NCBI GenBank assembly: GCA_947483345.1
Contig: CANKNL010000160.1
Location: forward strand, 1-6,954
From: Chitinophagaceae bacterium
Lineage (GTDB): Bacteria; Bacteroidota; Bacteroidia; Chitinophagales; Chitinophagaceae
Length of the DNA: 6,954 nucleotides
Direction of reading: 5' to 3'
Each line of letters starts with the position of its first letter. Positions within the stretch are counted from its first letter, which is position 1. A model generated the notes under the pieces. It saw only the letters and a program-made list of their open reading frames with translations. It searched no databases and was not told the origin of the DNA. The position numbers and the translations under genes are program-made. This document shows positions 1-6,530 of this stretch, piece after piece.

Positions 1-312
1 CACAGGAATTTAAAACTGTTGCCGCATTATGCCAAGCATGATATGAAGCATATTCTTTTGCAGTACGATACAACTGATGAAGGAGAAGTTTGCCTACAGT
101 GCTTTATGCTGGGCAACGGGCATATCTCTTTTCCCGTGGCAGCAACGGTTTTATACGGTTATGTAACCATGCCCGAGTATTGGAAAAAATTCAGGATGGC
201 TTACCGGCGGGGTAAGCAAAGTATACCCATTAAAAACTGGTCCTGGTTTTCTATTTTACAGCAACCGACAGAATCACTCATTCATAAAATCAATAACGAT
301 GCAAAAAATTAA
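1..312 (+). CDS. Coq4-family protein, C-terminal part (5' end outside window)
   Basis: The reading frame is open from base 1 to the TAA at 310-312, giving 103 residues; the true start lies upstream, so this is a 5'-partial gene. The fragment contains HDMKH at residues 13-17, then exactly 11 residues, then Glu29. This matches the HDxxHx11E metal-binding signature of the Coq4 family. The following stretch (LGNGHISFPV, MPEYWKKFRMAYRRGKQS, then a WSWF segment) fits the C-terminal half of bacterial Coq4-like proteins, which are usually a little over 200 residues. In eukaryotes Coq4 acts in coenzyme Q biosynthesis, where it has been linked to organising the complex and to decarboxylation/hydroxylation of the ring. 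Bacteroidota generally make menaquinone, so the role here is not known and 'ubiquinone biosynthesis' should not be assumed. The next gene starts 66 nt downstream on the same strand. The family call rests mainly on the motif and its spacing. Confidence 0.8.
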   Translation, partial: HRNLKLLPHYAKHDMKHILLQYDTTDEGEVCLQCFMLGNGHISFPVAATVLYGYVTMPEYWKKFRMAYRRGKQSIPIKNWSWFSILQQPTESLIHKINNDAKN

Positions 313-378
313 CAGTCTGCTCACTGGCTATTGTTACTGTATTGAACTATTTATTATTCAACTTTTAAAAATATAATC

Positions 379-1959
379 ATGAAGACTCCAGCAATTAAAA
401 TGGTACTGCTATTCGCCGGTGCCATTTTGTTCAACATCATTTTCTGGCAGGAAAAAATAGCGCTGAATGCCCTGCTGTTTGATGCATTTATCTTAGGGTC
501 CGTTTTTTATCTGTACCCTGCTGCTTTTACTAAGCCCGCCATGAAATGGCTTTTACTGGCGCATGCTTTAACCCTGGTTACACTTGTTGTACACAACACA
601 ATCCTCAGTAAACTGGCATTCAGTGCCACGCTTTTACTGGTGGTTGTGTTTACGCAGTTCCTGCATCGCTCGGTTTGGTATGCGGCGGCATCGGCTGTGG
701 GTAATTATCTGCTCTTTGTGTTTTCTTTCCTGGAAGATATCAACCAGATCAAAAAAGGAGAGAGCAGATCGCTGGGAATAAGAAAAGCGCTGCGCTTTTT
801 AATTATTCCGCTGATGATCGTGGGGGTGTTTTTTCTGATCTATTCATTTTCAAATACGGTTTTTAAGGATGTGGTTAACAGTATAGGAATTGCTTTGCAA
901 CACTTTTTTACCCGCTTTTTCGATTGGTTTAACTGGCAACGGTTTGGCTTTTTAATGCTGGGATTATTTGTTACCGGGGGACTGATACTGAAAATGAAAA
1001 GCAATTATTTTTCGGAAAAAGAATTTGCCAGACAGAACGATCTCTATCGCACTAAACATAATTTAAACAGATGGAAACAAACGGTCATGTTTGATATACT
1101 CTCTTTGTTTATGGGCCGATTTGTAAATGGTATTATGGCTTTACGCAATGAGAACACAGTAGGCATTATAAGCCTGGTGATGCTGAATGTACTGCTGCTT
1201 TTTATTAATGTCATTGATATAGCTTATGTATGGTTTGGATTTAGCTATACACCTGATGTTAACCTCACACAGTATGTGCATGAAGGAACCGGTATGCTTA
1301 TTTTTTCAATAGTACTGGCCATGTTTGTACTGTTGTTTTTCTTCAGGGGTAATTTAAATTTTTATAAAAAGAACAAATGGCTGCGTTACGGTGCTTATGG
1401 CTGGATTGCTCAAAATGCTATACTGGTTATTTCGGTTTTACTGCGGGATTATTATTATATAGCACACATGGGGCTGGCTTATAAACGCATTGGCGTGCTG
1501 GTGTTTTTATTGATGGTATTGATGGGCTTGATCACTGTTTTTATAAAAATTCATCAACGTAAAACTGCATATTATTTATGGCGGGTTAATGGCTGGTTTG
1601 CTGTTGTGTTGCTGGTTGCAGCATCCTGTGTGCATTGGGATGAAACCATTGCCGGTTATAATCTGGCACATAAAAATACAATTCCGCTTGATGTGAAATT
1701 TTTATTAAGCCTTTCGGATAAGACACTTCCCTTGCTGGAGAAAAACCAGGATGTGCTGGATTCTAAAAAAGAATCAGTTCAGGGCGAAGGGGAATATCTG
1801 TATCGTTCAGGGCTTACTCCAAAGGAACTTTTTGAAATACGCAAAAAAGAATTTTTTGAAAAACAGAAAACATATTCCTGGCTGTCGTGGAATGCGGCCG
1901 ATACCTATGTTAAGAAGAACCTGGCAAATAGGGTTATCACATCATCTCTAAATAAATAA
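379..1959 (+). CDS. DUF4173/DUF4153-type polytopic inner-membrane protein
   Basis: This 526-residue protein has about 11-12 predicted membrane helices, at roughly 5-23, 28-48, 56-72, 75-94, 98-117, 138-160, 184-205, 262-286, 303-323, 336-356, 368-391 and 399-417. A soluble, Lys/Glu-rich C-terminal tail covers about 420-526. The segments I recognise as typical of the DUF4173 family are VHEGTGMLIFS (300-310), the run around RDYYYIAHMGLAYKRIGVLVF (356-376), and a WDETIAGYNLAH motif (420-431) followed by a 'LLSLSDKTLPLL' element. No catalytic motif is visible, and the biochemical function is unknown for the family. The ATG at 379 is the first in-frame start after an in-frame stop at 343-345; there is no Shine-Dalgarno, as is usual in Bacteroidota. 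The stop is 3 nt before the ATG of the 72-aa gene, so the two are probably one transcript. The family assignment is from remembered sequence patterns; the helix limits are by eye. Confidence 0.82.
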   Translation: MKTPAIKMVLLFAGAILFNIIFWQEKIALNALLFDAFILGSVFYLYPAAFTKPAMKWLLLAHALTLVTLVVHNTILSKLAFSATLLLVVVFTQFLHRSVWYAAASAVGNYLLFVFSFLEDINQIKKGESRSLGIRKALRFLIIPLMIVGVFFLIYSFSNTVFKDVVNSIGIALQHFFTRFFDWFNWQRFGFLMLGLFVTGGLILKMKSNYFSEKEFARQNDLYRTKHNLNRWKQTVMFDILSLFMGRFVNGIMALRNENTVGIISLVMLNVLLLFINVIDIAYVWFGFSYTPDVNLTQYVHEGTGMLIFSIVLAMFVLLFFFRGNLNFYKKNKWLRYGAYGWIAQNAILVISVLLRDYYYIAHMGLAYKRIGVLVFLLMVLMGLITVFIKIHQRKTAYYLWRVNGWFAVVLLVAASCVHWDETIAGYNLAHKNTIPLDVKFLLSLSDKTLPLLEKNQDVLDSKKESVQGEGEYLYRSGLTPKELFEIRKKEFFEKQKTYSWLSWNAADTYVKKNLANRVITSSLNK

Positions 1960-1962
1960 AAT

Positions 1963-2181
1963 ATGAAACAGATCTGGTTTAAAAAAACAGGATGGATTTA
2001 TATTCCTGTACATCCTTTGGGATTTTTGGTAACTATTTTAGCCCTAGTTTTTATGGTGCCGATTGTTTTGACTATTGACAGACATGCGCATTCTGTTACT
2101 GATGAACTTTATCAAATATTTGTTTACGCAACTTGTACAATTTTTTGGTGGACGTGTGTGGCGGATAAAACGAGTGATTGA
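1963..2181 (+). CDS. small two-helix membrane protein, function unknown
   Basis: This 72-residue protein begins with an aromatic/basic patch (WFKKTGWIYIPV, residues 5-16). Two hydrophobic segments follow, at about 17-37 and 47-66, separated by a polar turn containing TIDRHAHSVTDELY (37-50). The WFKKxGWIYxPV opening and the IDRxxHSVxDxLY turn resemble a recurrent small hypothetical membrane protein of Bacteroidota, so I regard it as a real gene rather than a chance frame. It starts 3 nt after the stop of the DUF4173-type gene, which supports co-transcription and perhaps translational coupling, since no ribosome binding site is visible in the A-rich AATAAATAAAAT leader. No function can be assigned. 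A role alongside the large upstream membrane protein is inferred only from position. Confidence 0.8.
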   Translation: MKQIWFKKTGWIYIPVHPLGFLVTILALVFMVPIVLTIDRHAHSVTDELYQIFVYATCTIFWWTCVADKTSD

Positions 2182-2196
2182 AAATATTAAAAAACA

Positions 2197-2247
2197 CAAA
2201 GCACATCAGCTGGGTTAAGTTAAACACTTAATGACTGATGTGCTTTG
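2197..2247 (-). terminator. hairpin terminator between convergent genes
   Basis: A perfect 13-bp inverted repeat pairs CAAAGCACATCAG (2197-2209) with CTGATGTGCTTTG (2235-2247). Inside the 25-nt loop, a second 6-bp stem pairs TTAAGT (2215-2220) with ACTTAA (2226-2231). Read on the minus strand, the stem is followed by TGTTTTTTAATATTTT (complement of 2181-2196), a U-rich tail. It therefore fits an intrinsic terminator for the large minus-strand outer-membrane gene ending at 2264. Read on the plus strand, the tail (GCCGTGTATG) is not U-rich, so termination of the DUF4173 pair by the same hairpin is possible but weaker. The strand given is the one with the better tail. Confidence 0.75.
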
Positions 2248-2263
2248 CCGTGTATGTTCATAT

Positions 2264-5200
2264 TTAAAAATCCAATCCTAAAGCAAGATATAAAACCGGC
2301 TTACCTTTAAAGAACCCACTCATTGGCCAGCCTGCATCAAACTTTACAAAATAACCCAGTAAAGTACTACGGGCACCAAAGCCATAACCGCCTGCAAAAG
2401 GGCCAAGGCCACCAGCCTTTACTAATACAGTAACCGGTCCGGGCTGACCGTTTGGTAGCGGCGTATTGTATGAAACGGATGGACGTTTTAGTTTGGTATA
2501 AGCCCCATTCCAGGCCGTACCCAAATCTATAAACTGTATGATCTGAAAATTATTAAGGAATGAATTATTAAGGGTTCTATTAAAAAAAGTAGATACAATT
2601 GGTAACCGCAGTTCACTGTTTATTACAACAGCATTGTTGCCATTGGCTACATTCTGAATGTAGCCCCGCATATTAACAGCTAAACTTTGAAAAGCATAAT
2701 CCTGGTCATTTGCAGGCGGATTACTGGTATTAAAATATCTTTCTTTTATTAGTGCAGGGGGGTTATTATTATCATATACCTGATTTTCTCTTAACATCAG
2801 CCAGCCATCAACCCCGCCTAAATAATAGATCATTTTTTGGTTACCCCAGCTAAAATCGCCTGCTGCTCTGCCGGCCCAGATAAAATTGCGGTAGATGGGA
2901 TAATAGTAACGGGCATCAAAGCCAAAATTAAAGGTGGTTGGCCCGTCTACACCAACACCTACTTTATTAATCTGCCTGTTCCAGTCAATAAAAAATTTAT
3001 ACCGTAACCCATTCCAGATATTCATGGTGGGATTTAAACTGTTGTCATACACATATTCTAAATGTGTAGTAGAATATATTTTTTTATCGTCGGCCTTATT
3101 TAAAGTATACGCATCCAGAGCAGAATGTACCAGTTTATCAGATCGAATACCTGTTGACAGGCGAATACTTTTTGTTGCGTCAAATGGATAGGATACATTA
3201 ACCTGGTAAAGATTGGTAAATGTTTTTCCGGAAACAAAAGCCGGATTACCGGCCGTGTCATATTCAATATAACTGATTCCCTGTACATTGCGGTAATACG
3301 TGATACCCCAATCTATTCTGCGCTTATAATTCTGGTAACTCATAAACCACTCATTGTCTTTTAAATTGCTGCTTATTCTAAATCCGCCCATTATTCTTAT
3401 ATCTTCCAGCAGTTCTGTTGTACCCAACCTGATCAGGCCATTTAAAACCGTACCCGAGTTAAGCGTAACGGGCCCTGCACCATATTGATAAGCCTGGTAA
3501 CGATTTATTAAAACACCTGTACTAAAGCCTGCCGAGCCATAATCAACAGAAAATTTAGGGGGTTTATACCTGTATTTTTTTATCGTTTTTAATACATCAT
3601 ATTTAGCTTCTGTAACTGTATTTCTCCTGGTCTCATTACTGTCTTTTTTCTCATTGGCAAATTCGGTTTGAAAAAGATCATCTTCCTTTTTAACGGGGCC
3701 GGCATCTGATATCGCTTTTTTAACAGCGACTGTATCTTTAAATTCTGCCATGATTTTTTTCATGTATTCGGTTGGTTGCGCGGTAATATTTCTGCGGCGC
3801 AGTGTGTTTTCATCAATCTTTAATTTGTATAAAACCTTTTCATCACTTTGCCGGGTTACTTCACTTACCTGGTTATTATCACCGGCAATACGGGTTTCAC
3901 CCAGTGTGCTTTGATAATTGGATAAAGGAAAGGTGTATGCCGAATCACTTGAAATGGATACCACGGCTATAGAATCAACATCTTTTTTCTTATATACCCT
4001 TAATAAACTGTCTACTTCTTTGGCAGAGGGATTGCGTAAAATAATATCGCTTATTAAAACCAGTGTATCCAGCCCTTCTTTTTTGGTGGTAAAAAACCCT
4101 GCATAGCGGTTGCCAACGCCGTTTTCGTCACTTACAAATGTAAAGTGGTTTTCATTGTATTGCATGGGGTAGCGGGCGTTGCCATATTTTAAATGGGATA
4201 ACTGTGTAATCTGATTCAACTCGGGCTTATCACCAAAATTGGTAATTAAATAAATATTGTATTTACTTGCGCCAGGCAAAACAGAATCCCCACTTTTAGC
4301 TAGAGGTGTTGGCCGGTTACTGCTAAAAATGATTCCGGTTTTATTGGGGAAAGCAACAAAGGAGGCATCCAGGTCATCATACACATCATTGGTGATCTGC
4401 TTTATTTTTTCATTTTGAATGTCCAGCGTATAAATATCGGTATGGCCATTTTTAACAGCTGTCAGTAAAAGCGTATTGCTGTTTAGCATATACTTCATAT
4501 CCTGTACCTGGTCAAATTGTTTAGTCAGGTCAATCTTAAATTGTTTAAAACGGGTTACGATATCATAAACGAACAGGTTAAGTTTTCCTTCTTTTGTATA
4601 TAATACCGAAATTCTGGTGCCTTTTGGATCCCAGGCCATCAATGGGTAATTGGGGTTCATTTCATTTTTGTAACTGCGAATGCCATACTTTAATAAGGTC
4701 TTATTTTGAAAGTCATCATTGTAAATAACGCGTACAATGCCTTTATTAAACTGGGTAACCACATAAGAATTATTGCGCTTGTTGGGGTTTACATTAAATC
4801 GGAAATAATCGAGCCTGTTATTAATTTCAAACCCGTCAATATAATTGCCCTTTGGATATGGTTTTCTTTTGGCAATGTCTTTGTAATATTTGTCATCCTG
4901 GTACTCTAAAAATTCAGCCAGTACATCTTTAAATTTCTTTTTACAAACCTGCATACAGGCTTTGTTTAAATTTTTATAGATGGTGGCCAAATACAACAGG
5001 TAAGTCACATTTTCCTTCTTGTATTTTTCTTCAATAAAATACCAAAAAGCATGTCCTGCGATTTGGGGTTTTGAAAAAGCAAATTTGGAGAATTTACTAT
5101 AATTGCCACTCAGCATTTCGCTTTTCAGTTCATCATCAAGTTCGGTACTCCAGTTTTGTGCCAGATAATTAATATAACCATCTGTAAGCCATTTGGGTAA

Positions 5201-5728
5201 ATCAAGCAGTGCCTGGTTACCGGCAATTTCGCCAATATCATCACCAAATAAACGGTTTTCCGTTAATATCTGGGCTATGCCTTTTCGAATCTGCAAACGT
5301 AATTTTTGATGATCTGCTTCAAAATAAACCACTACCTTATTATTAACCAGTTTAGTACCACCATTATTTTGCCAGTCGATGCCTAAACCAATATTGCTTT
5401 GTTGCATATCTGCATATTCACTATATAAGATGATGTTGGCCCGTCTTTGTAAACTATATTCGGCAGCCGCTTCCATTTGTGGCAATTCTTTTTCGGCACT
5501 TTGGGCTACAAATTTGGCAAGTGCTTCTCCGGTTTGATAATAATAAATATTGAAATTTCTGGTTTGATAATAGCTCCACTTAAATTTTTTAAACTGCACC
5601 CTGTTTTTTCCAAATTCTACAGCATTTACCTGTGCCGAGGAAGAAACAGCCAGGAAGCAACAACCCAATAGGAATAAAATAATATTTTTAAATACGGCTT
5701 TTAAATTAAATGTCATCTTACTTTGCAT
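2264..5728 (-). CDS. exported peptidase-like / TolB-propeller / Omp85-barrel fusion protein (outer membrane)
   Basis: This 1154-residue outer-membrane protein has several parts in order. (i) A signal peptide with hydrophobic core 16-28 and likely cleavage SSA|Q at 32/33. (ii) A peptidase-MA-like domain (about 45-290) with LPKWLTDGYINYLAQNW (177-193) and AGHAFWYFIEEKY (224-236). The region where HExxH would be expected reads RKGIAQ (148-153), so it is probably not a protease. (iii) A TolB/PD40-like beta-propeller (about 300-560) with blade motifs AWDPKGTRISVLY (365-377), NGHTDIYTLDI (427-437) and GIIFSSNRP (465-473). (iv) A charged linker (about 620-720) containing FQTEF. (v) An Omp85 barrel (about 725-1154) with YYLGG (968-972), the loop-6 hallmark MRGY (1020-1023), NSELRLP (1037-1043) and FIDLGTAW (1066-1073). 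It ends in LYLALGLDF, a C-terminal Phe beta-signal for Bam-dependent insertion. No POTRA domain is recognisable by eye. The family is often annotated as 'TolB-like' in Bacteroidota; its substrate is unknown. An alternative start is Met5 (5716). It converges with the DUF4173 pair and diverges from the hydrolase gene. Confidence 0.88.
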   Translation of the reverse strand: MQSKMTFNLKAVFKNIILFLLGCCFLAVSSSAQVNAVEFGKNRVQFKKFKWSYYQTRNFNIYYYQTGEALAKFVAQSAEKELPQMEAAAEYSLQRRANIILYSEYADMQQSNIGLGIDWQNNGGTKLVNNKVVVYFEADHQKLRLQIRKGIAQILTENRLFGDDIGEIAGNQALLDLPKWLTDGYINYLAQNWSTELDDELKSEMLSGNYSKFSKFAFSKPQIAGHAFWYFIEEKYKKENVTYLLYLATIYKNLNKACMQVCKKKFKDVLAEFLEYQDDKYYKDIAKRKPYPKGNYIDGFEINNRLDYFRFNVNPNKRNNSYVVTQFNKGIVRVIYNDDFQNKTLLKYGIRSYKNEMNPNYPLMAWDPKGTRISVLYTKEGKLNLFVYDIVTRFKQFKIDLTKQFDQVQDMKYMLNSNTLLLTAVKNGHTDIYTLDIQNEKIKQITNDVYDDLDASFVAFPNKTGIIFSSNRPTPLAKSGDSVLPGASKYNIYLITNFGDKPELNQITQLSHLKYGNARYPMQYNENHFTFVSDENGVGNRYAGFFTTKKEGLDTLVLISDIILRNPSAKEVDSLLRVYKKKDVDSIAVVSISSDSAYTFPLSNYQSTLGETRIAGDNNQVSEVTRQSDEKVLYKLKIDENTLRRRNITAQPTEYMKKIMAEFKDTVAVKKAISDAGPVKKEDDLFQTEFANEKKDSNETRRNTVTEAKYDVLKTIKKYRYKPPKFSVDYGSAGFSTGVLINRYQAYQYGAGPVTLNSGTVLNGLIRLGTTELLEDIRIMGGFRISSNLKDNEWFMSYQNYKRRIDWGITYYRNVQGISYIEYDTAGNPAFVSGKTFTNLYQVNVSYPFDATKSIRLSTGIRSDKLVHSALDAYTLNKADDKKIYSTTHLEYVYDNSLNPTMNIWNGLRYKFFIDWNRQINKVGVGVDGPTTFNFGFDARYYYPIYRNFIWAGRAAGDFSWGNQKMIYYLGGVDGWLMLRENQVYDNNNPPALIKERYFNTSNPPANDQDYAFQSLAVNMRGYIQNVANGNNAVVINSELRLPIVSTFFNRTLNNSFLNNFQIIQFIDLGTAWNGAYTKLKRPSVSYNTPLPNGQPGPVTVLVKAGGLGPFAGGYGFGARSTLLGYFVKFDAGWPMSGFFKGKPVLYLALGLDF

Positions 5729-5795
5729 ATCTGTTATTTGTACCTTAAAATTAGTTGTTTTGTAATAAATTTAACCCAGTAATATTATACCCGTC
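5729..5795. promoter_or_regulatory. divergent promoter region
   Basis: These 67 AT-rich bases separate two genes transcribed away from each other, so they should hold the promoter of the outer-membrane gene (minus) and of the hydrolase (plus), unless either promoter lies inside the opposing gene. For the plus strand the nearest approach to the Bacteroidota form (TTTG, then TAnnTTTG) is TTTG at 5759-5762, 17 nt, then TAATATTA at 5780-5787. That is a poor -7 match and would leave almost no leader. No good match was found for the minus strand. The region call is from gene arrangement; the individual boxes are weak. Confidence 0.45.
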
Positions 5796-6434
5796 ATGTT
5801 AAAAATTAAAAGCTTTGTTTTTAGTCCGATACAGGAAAATACCTATTTACTGTATAATGTGCATAATGAGTGTATGATTATCGACCCCGGTTGTTACTTT
5901 CCCGAAGAAAAGGATGAGTTAAAAGGGTTTATTACACAGAGCGGTTTAATACCCAGGATGCTGCTTAATACCCATTGCCACCTGGATCATGTTTTTGGTA
6001 ATAAGTTTATAGCTGAAACCTATTCACTAACACTTCAACTTCATGCAAAAGAGAAAATGCTCTTGGATTATGCGCCCACATCGGGGTTGATGTATAATAT
6101 GCCTTTTGATAATTATACCGGCGACTACCTGTTTTTAAAAGAAGGCGATCTGATTAAACTTGGCGAAGATGAGTTGGCTGTTATTGAAGCGCCCGGCCAT
6201 TCGCCCGGCCATATTTGCTTTTATTGTGCCAAACAAAATTTTATCATTTCCGGCGATGTATTGTTTAACCGCAGTATAGGCCGCACGGATCTGCCCGGAG
6301 GCGATCATGATGCGCTGATAAAAAATATAAAAGAAAAATTATTGATCTTGCCCGATGAAACGGTTGTGTATAGCGGGCATGGCCCCGAGACAACTATCGG
6401 GGAAGAGAAAAAGTATAATCCGTTTTTAAATTGA
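5796..6434 (+). CDS. metallo-beta-lactamase-fold hydrolase, GloB/YcbL-like (glyoxalase II family)
   Basis: This 212-residue cytoplasmic protein has no signal peptide and carries the full binuclear metal site of the MBL superfamily. The THCHLDH motif supplies His60, His62, Asp64 and His65; APGHSPGH supplies His135; SGDVLF supplies Asp154; and SGHGPETT supplies His195. The GRTDLPGGD segment (162-170) and the ending GEEKKYNPFL are typical of the short GloB-like/YcbL subgroup. This subgroup lacks the C-terminal helical substrate-binding domain of full-length glyoxalase II (about 250-260 aa). The expected chemistry is hydrolysis of a thioester such as S-D-lactoylglutathione. Bacteroidota often lack glutathione, so another thiol ester is plausible and the true substrate is not shown. 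The ATG at 5796 is the only sensible start: an in-frame TAA lies at 5772-5774. The gene is divergent from the outer-membrane gene and 96 nt upstream of a same-strand secreted-protein gene. Confidence 0.92.
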   Translation: MLKIKSFVFSPIQENTYLLYNVHNECMIIDPGCYFPEEKDELKGFITQSGLIPRMLLNTHCHLDHVFGNKFIAETYSLTLQLHAKEKMLLDYAPTSGLMYNMPFDNYTGDYLFLKEGDLIKLGEDELAVIEAPGHSPGHICFYCAKQNFIISGDVLFNRSIGRTDLPGGDHDALIKNIKEKLLILPDETVVYSGHGPETTIGEEKKYNPFLN

Positions 6435-6530
6435 AGTACAGACTACCAGTTGCCATTTAGTTATATTAGACGGGTATTAGGATTAGACCTTATTTAAAAT
6501 CATACAAAAACACCGTATAAATCACCCTTT
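6435..6530 (+). promoter_or_regulatory. intergenic region with ATTAG repeats, likely promoter of the downstream gene
   Basis: These 96 AT-rich bases lie between two same-strand genes. They contain three copies of ATTAG, starting at 6465, 6476 and 6482. The first and third extend to ATTAGAC (6465-6471 and 6482-6488). No hairpin followed by a T-run is evident after the hydrolase stop. No clean TTTG/TAnnTTTG promoter pair is present; the best is TTG at 6450-6452, then TATTAGG at 6475 after 22 nt, which is weak. The spacing suggests the secreted-protein gene may have its own promoter here, but read-through from the hydrolase gene cannot be excluded. Confidence 0.3.

Noticed and set aside
19..312. 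TTG at 19 as the start of a 97-aa protein
   Set aside because: The frame is open to base 1 and the Coq4 motif sits at the very start, so the fragment is the C-terminal part of a longer protein.
342..366. TTGAA/TTCAA hairpin followed by CTTTT after the Coq4 gene as a terminator
   Set aside because: The stem is only 5 AT-rich bp with a 10-nt loop, too weak to call.
3100..4106. Short frames inside the outer-membrane gene (such as 3100-3288 minus and 3918-4106 plus)
   Set aside because: They are out-of-frame shadows of a well-supported 1154-codon gene, with no domain or leader.
5656..5665. Lipobox-like LLGC at residues 20-23 of the outer-membrane protein
   Set aside because: The Cys pair lies within the hydrophobic core, and a better signal peptidase I site (SSA|Q at 32/33) follows, as expected for a barrel protein.
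5784..5789. TATAAT on the minus strand as a -10 box for the outer-membrane gene
   Set aside because: The Bacteroidota primary sigma factor prefers TAnnTTTG, and no matching upstream element is visible.
6383..6402. CCCCGA/TCGGGG hairpin as a terminator for the hydrolase gene
   Set aside because: It lies inside the coding sequence over the conserved SGHGPETTIGEE region and has no T-run after it.
5796..6434. Hydrolase gene as a beta-lactamase (resistance gene)
   Set aside because: There is no signal peptide, and the GRTDLPGGD and SGHGPETT segments mark a GloB/YcbL-like thioester hydrolase rather than a class B beta-lactamase.
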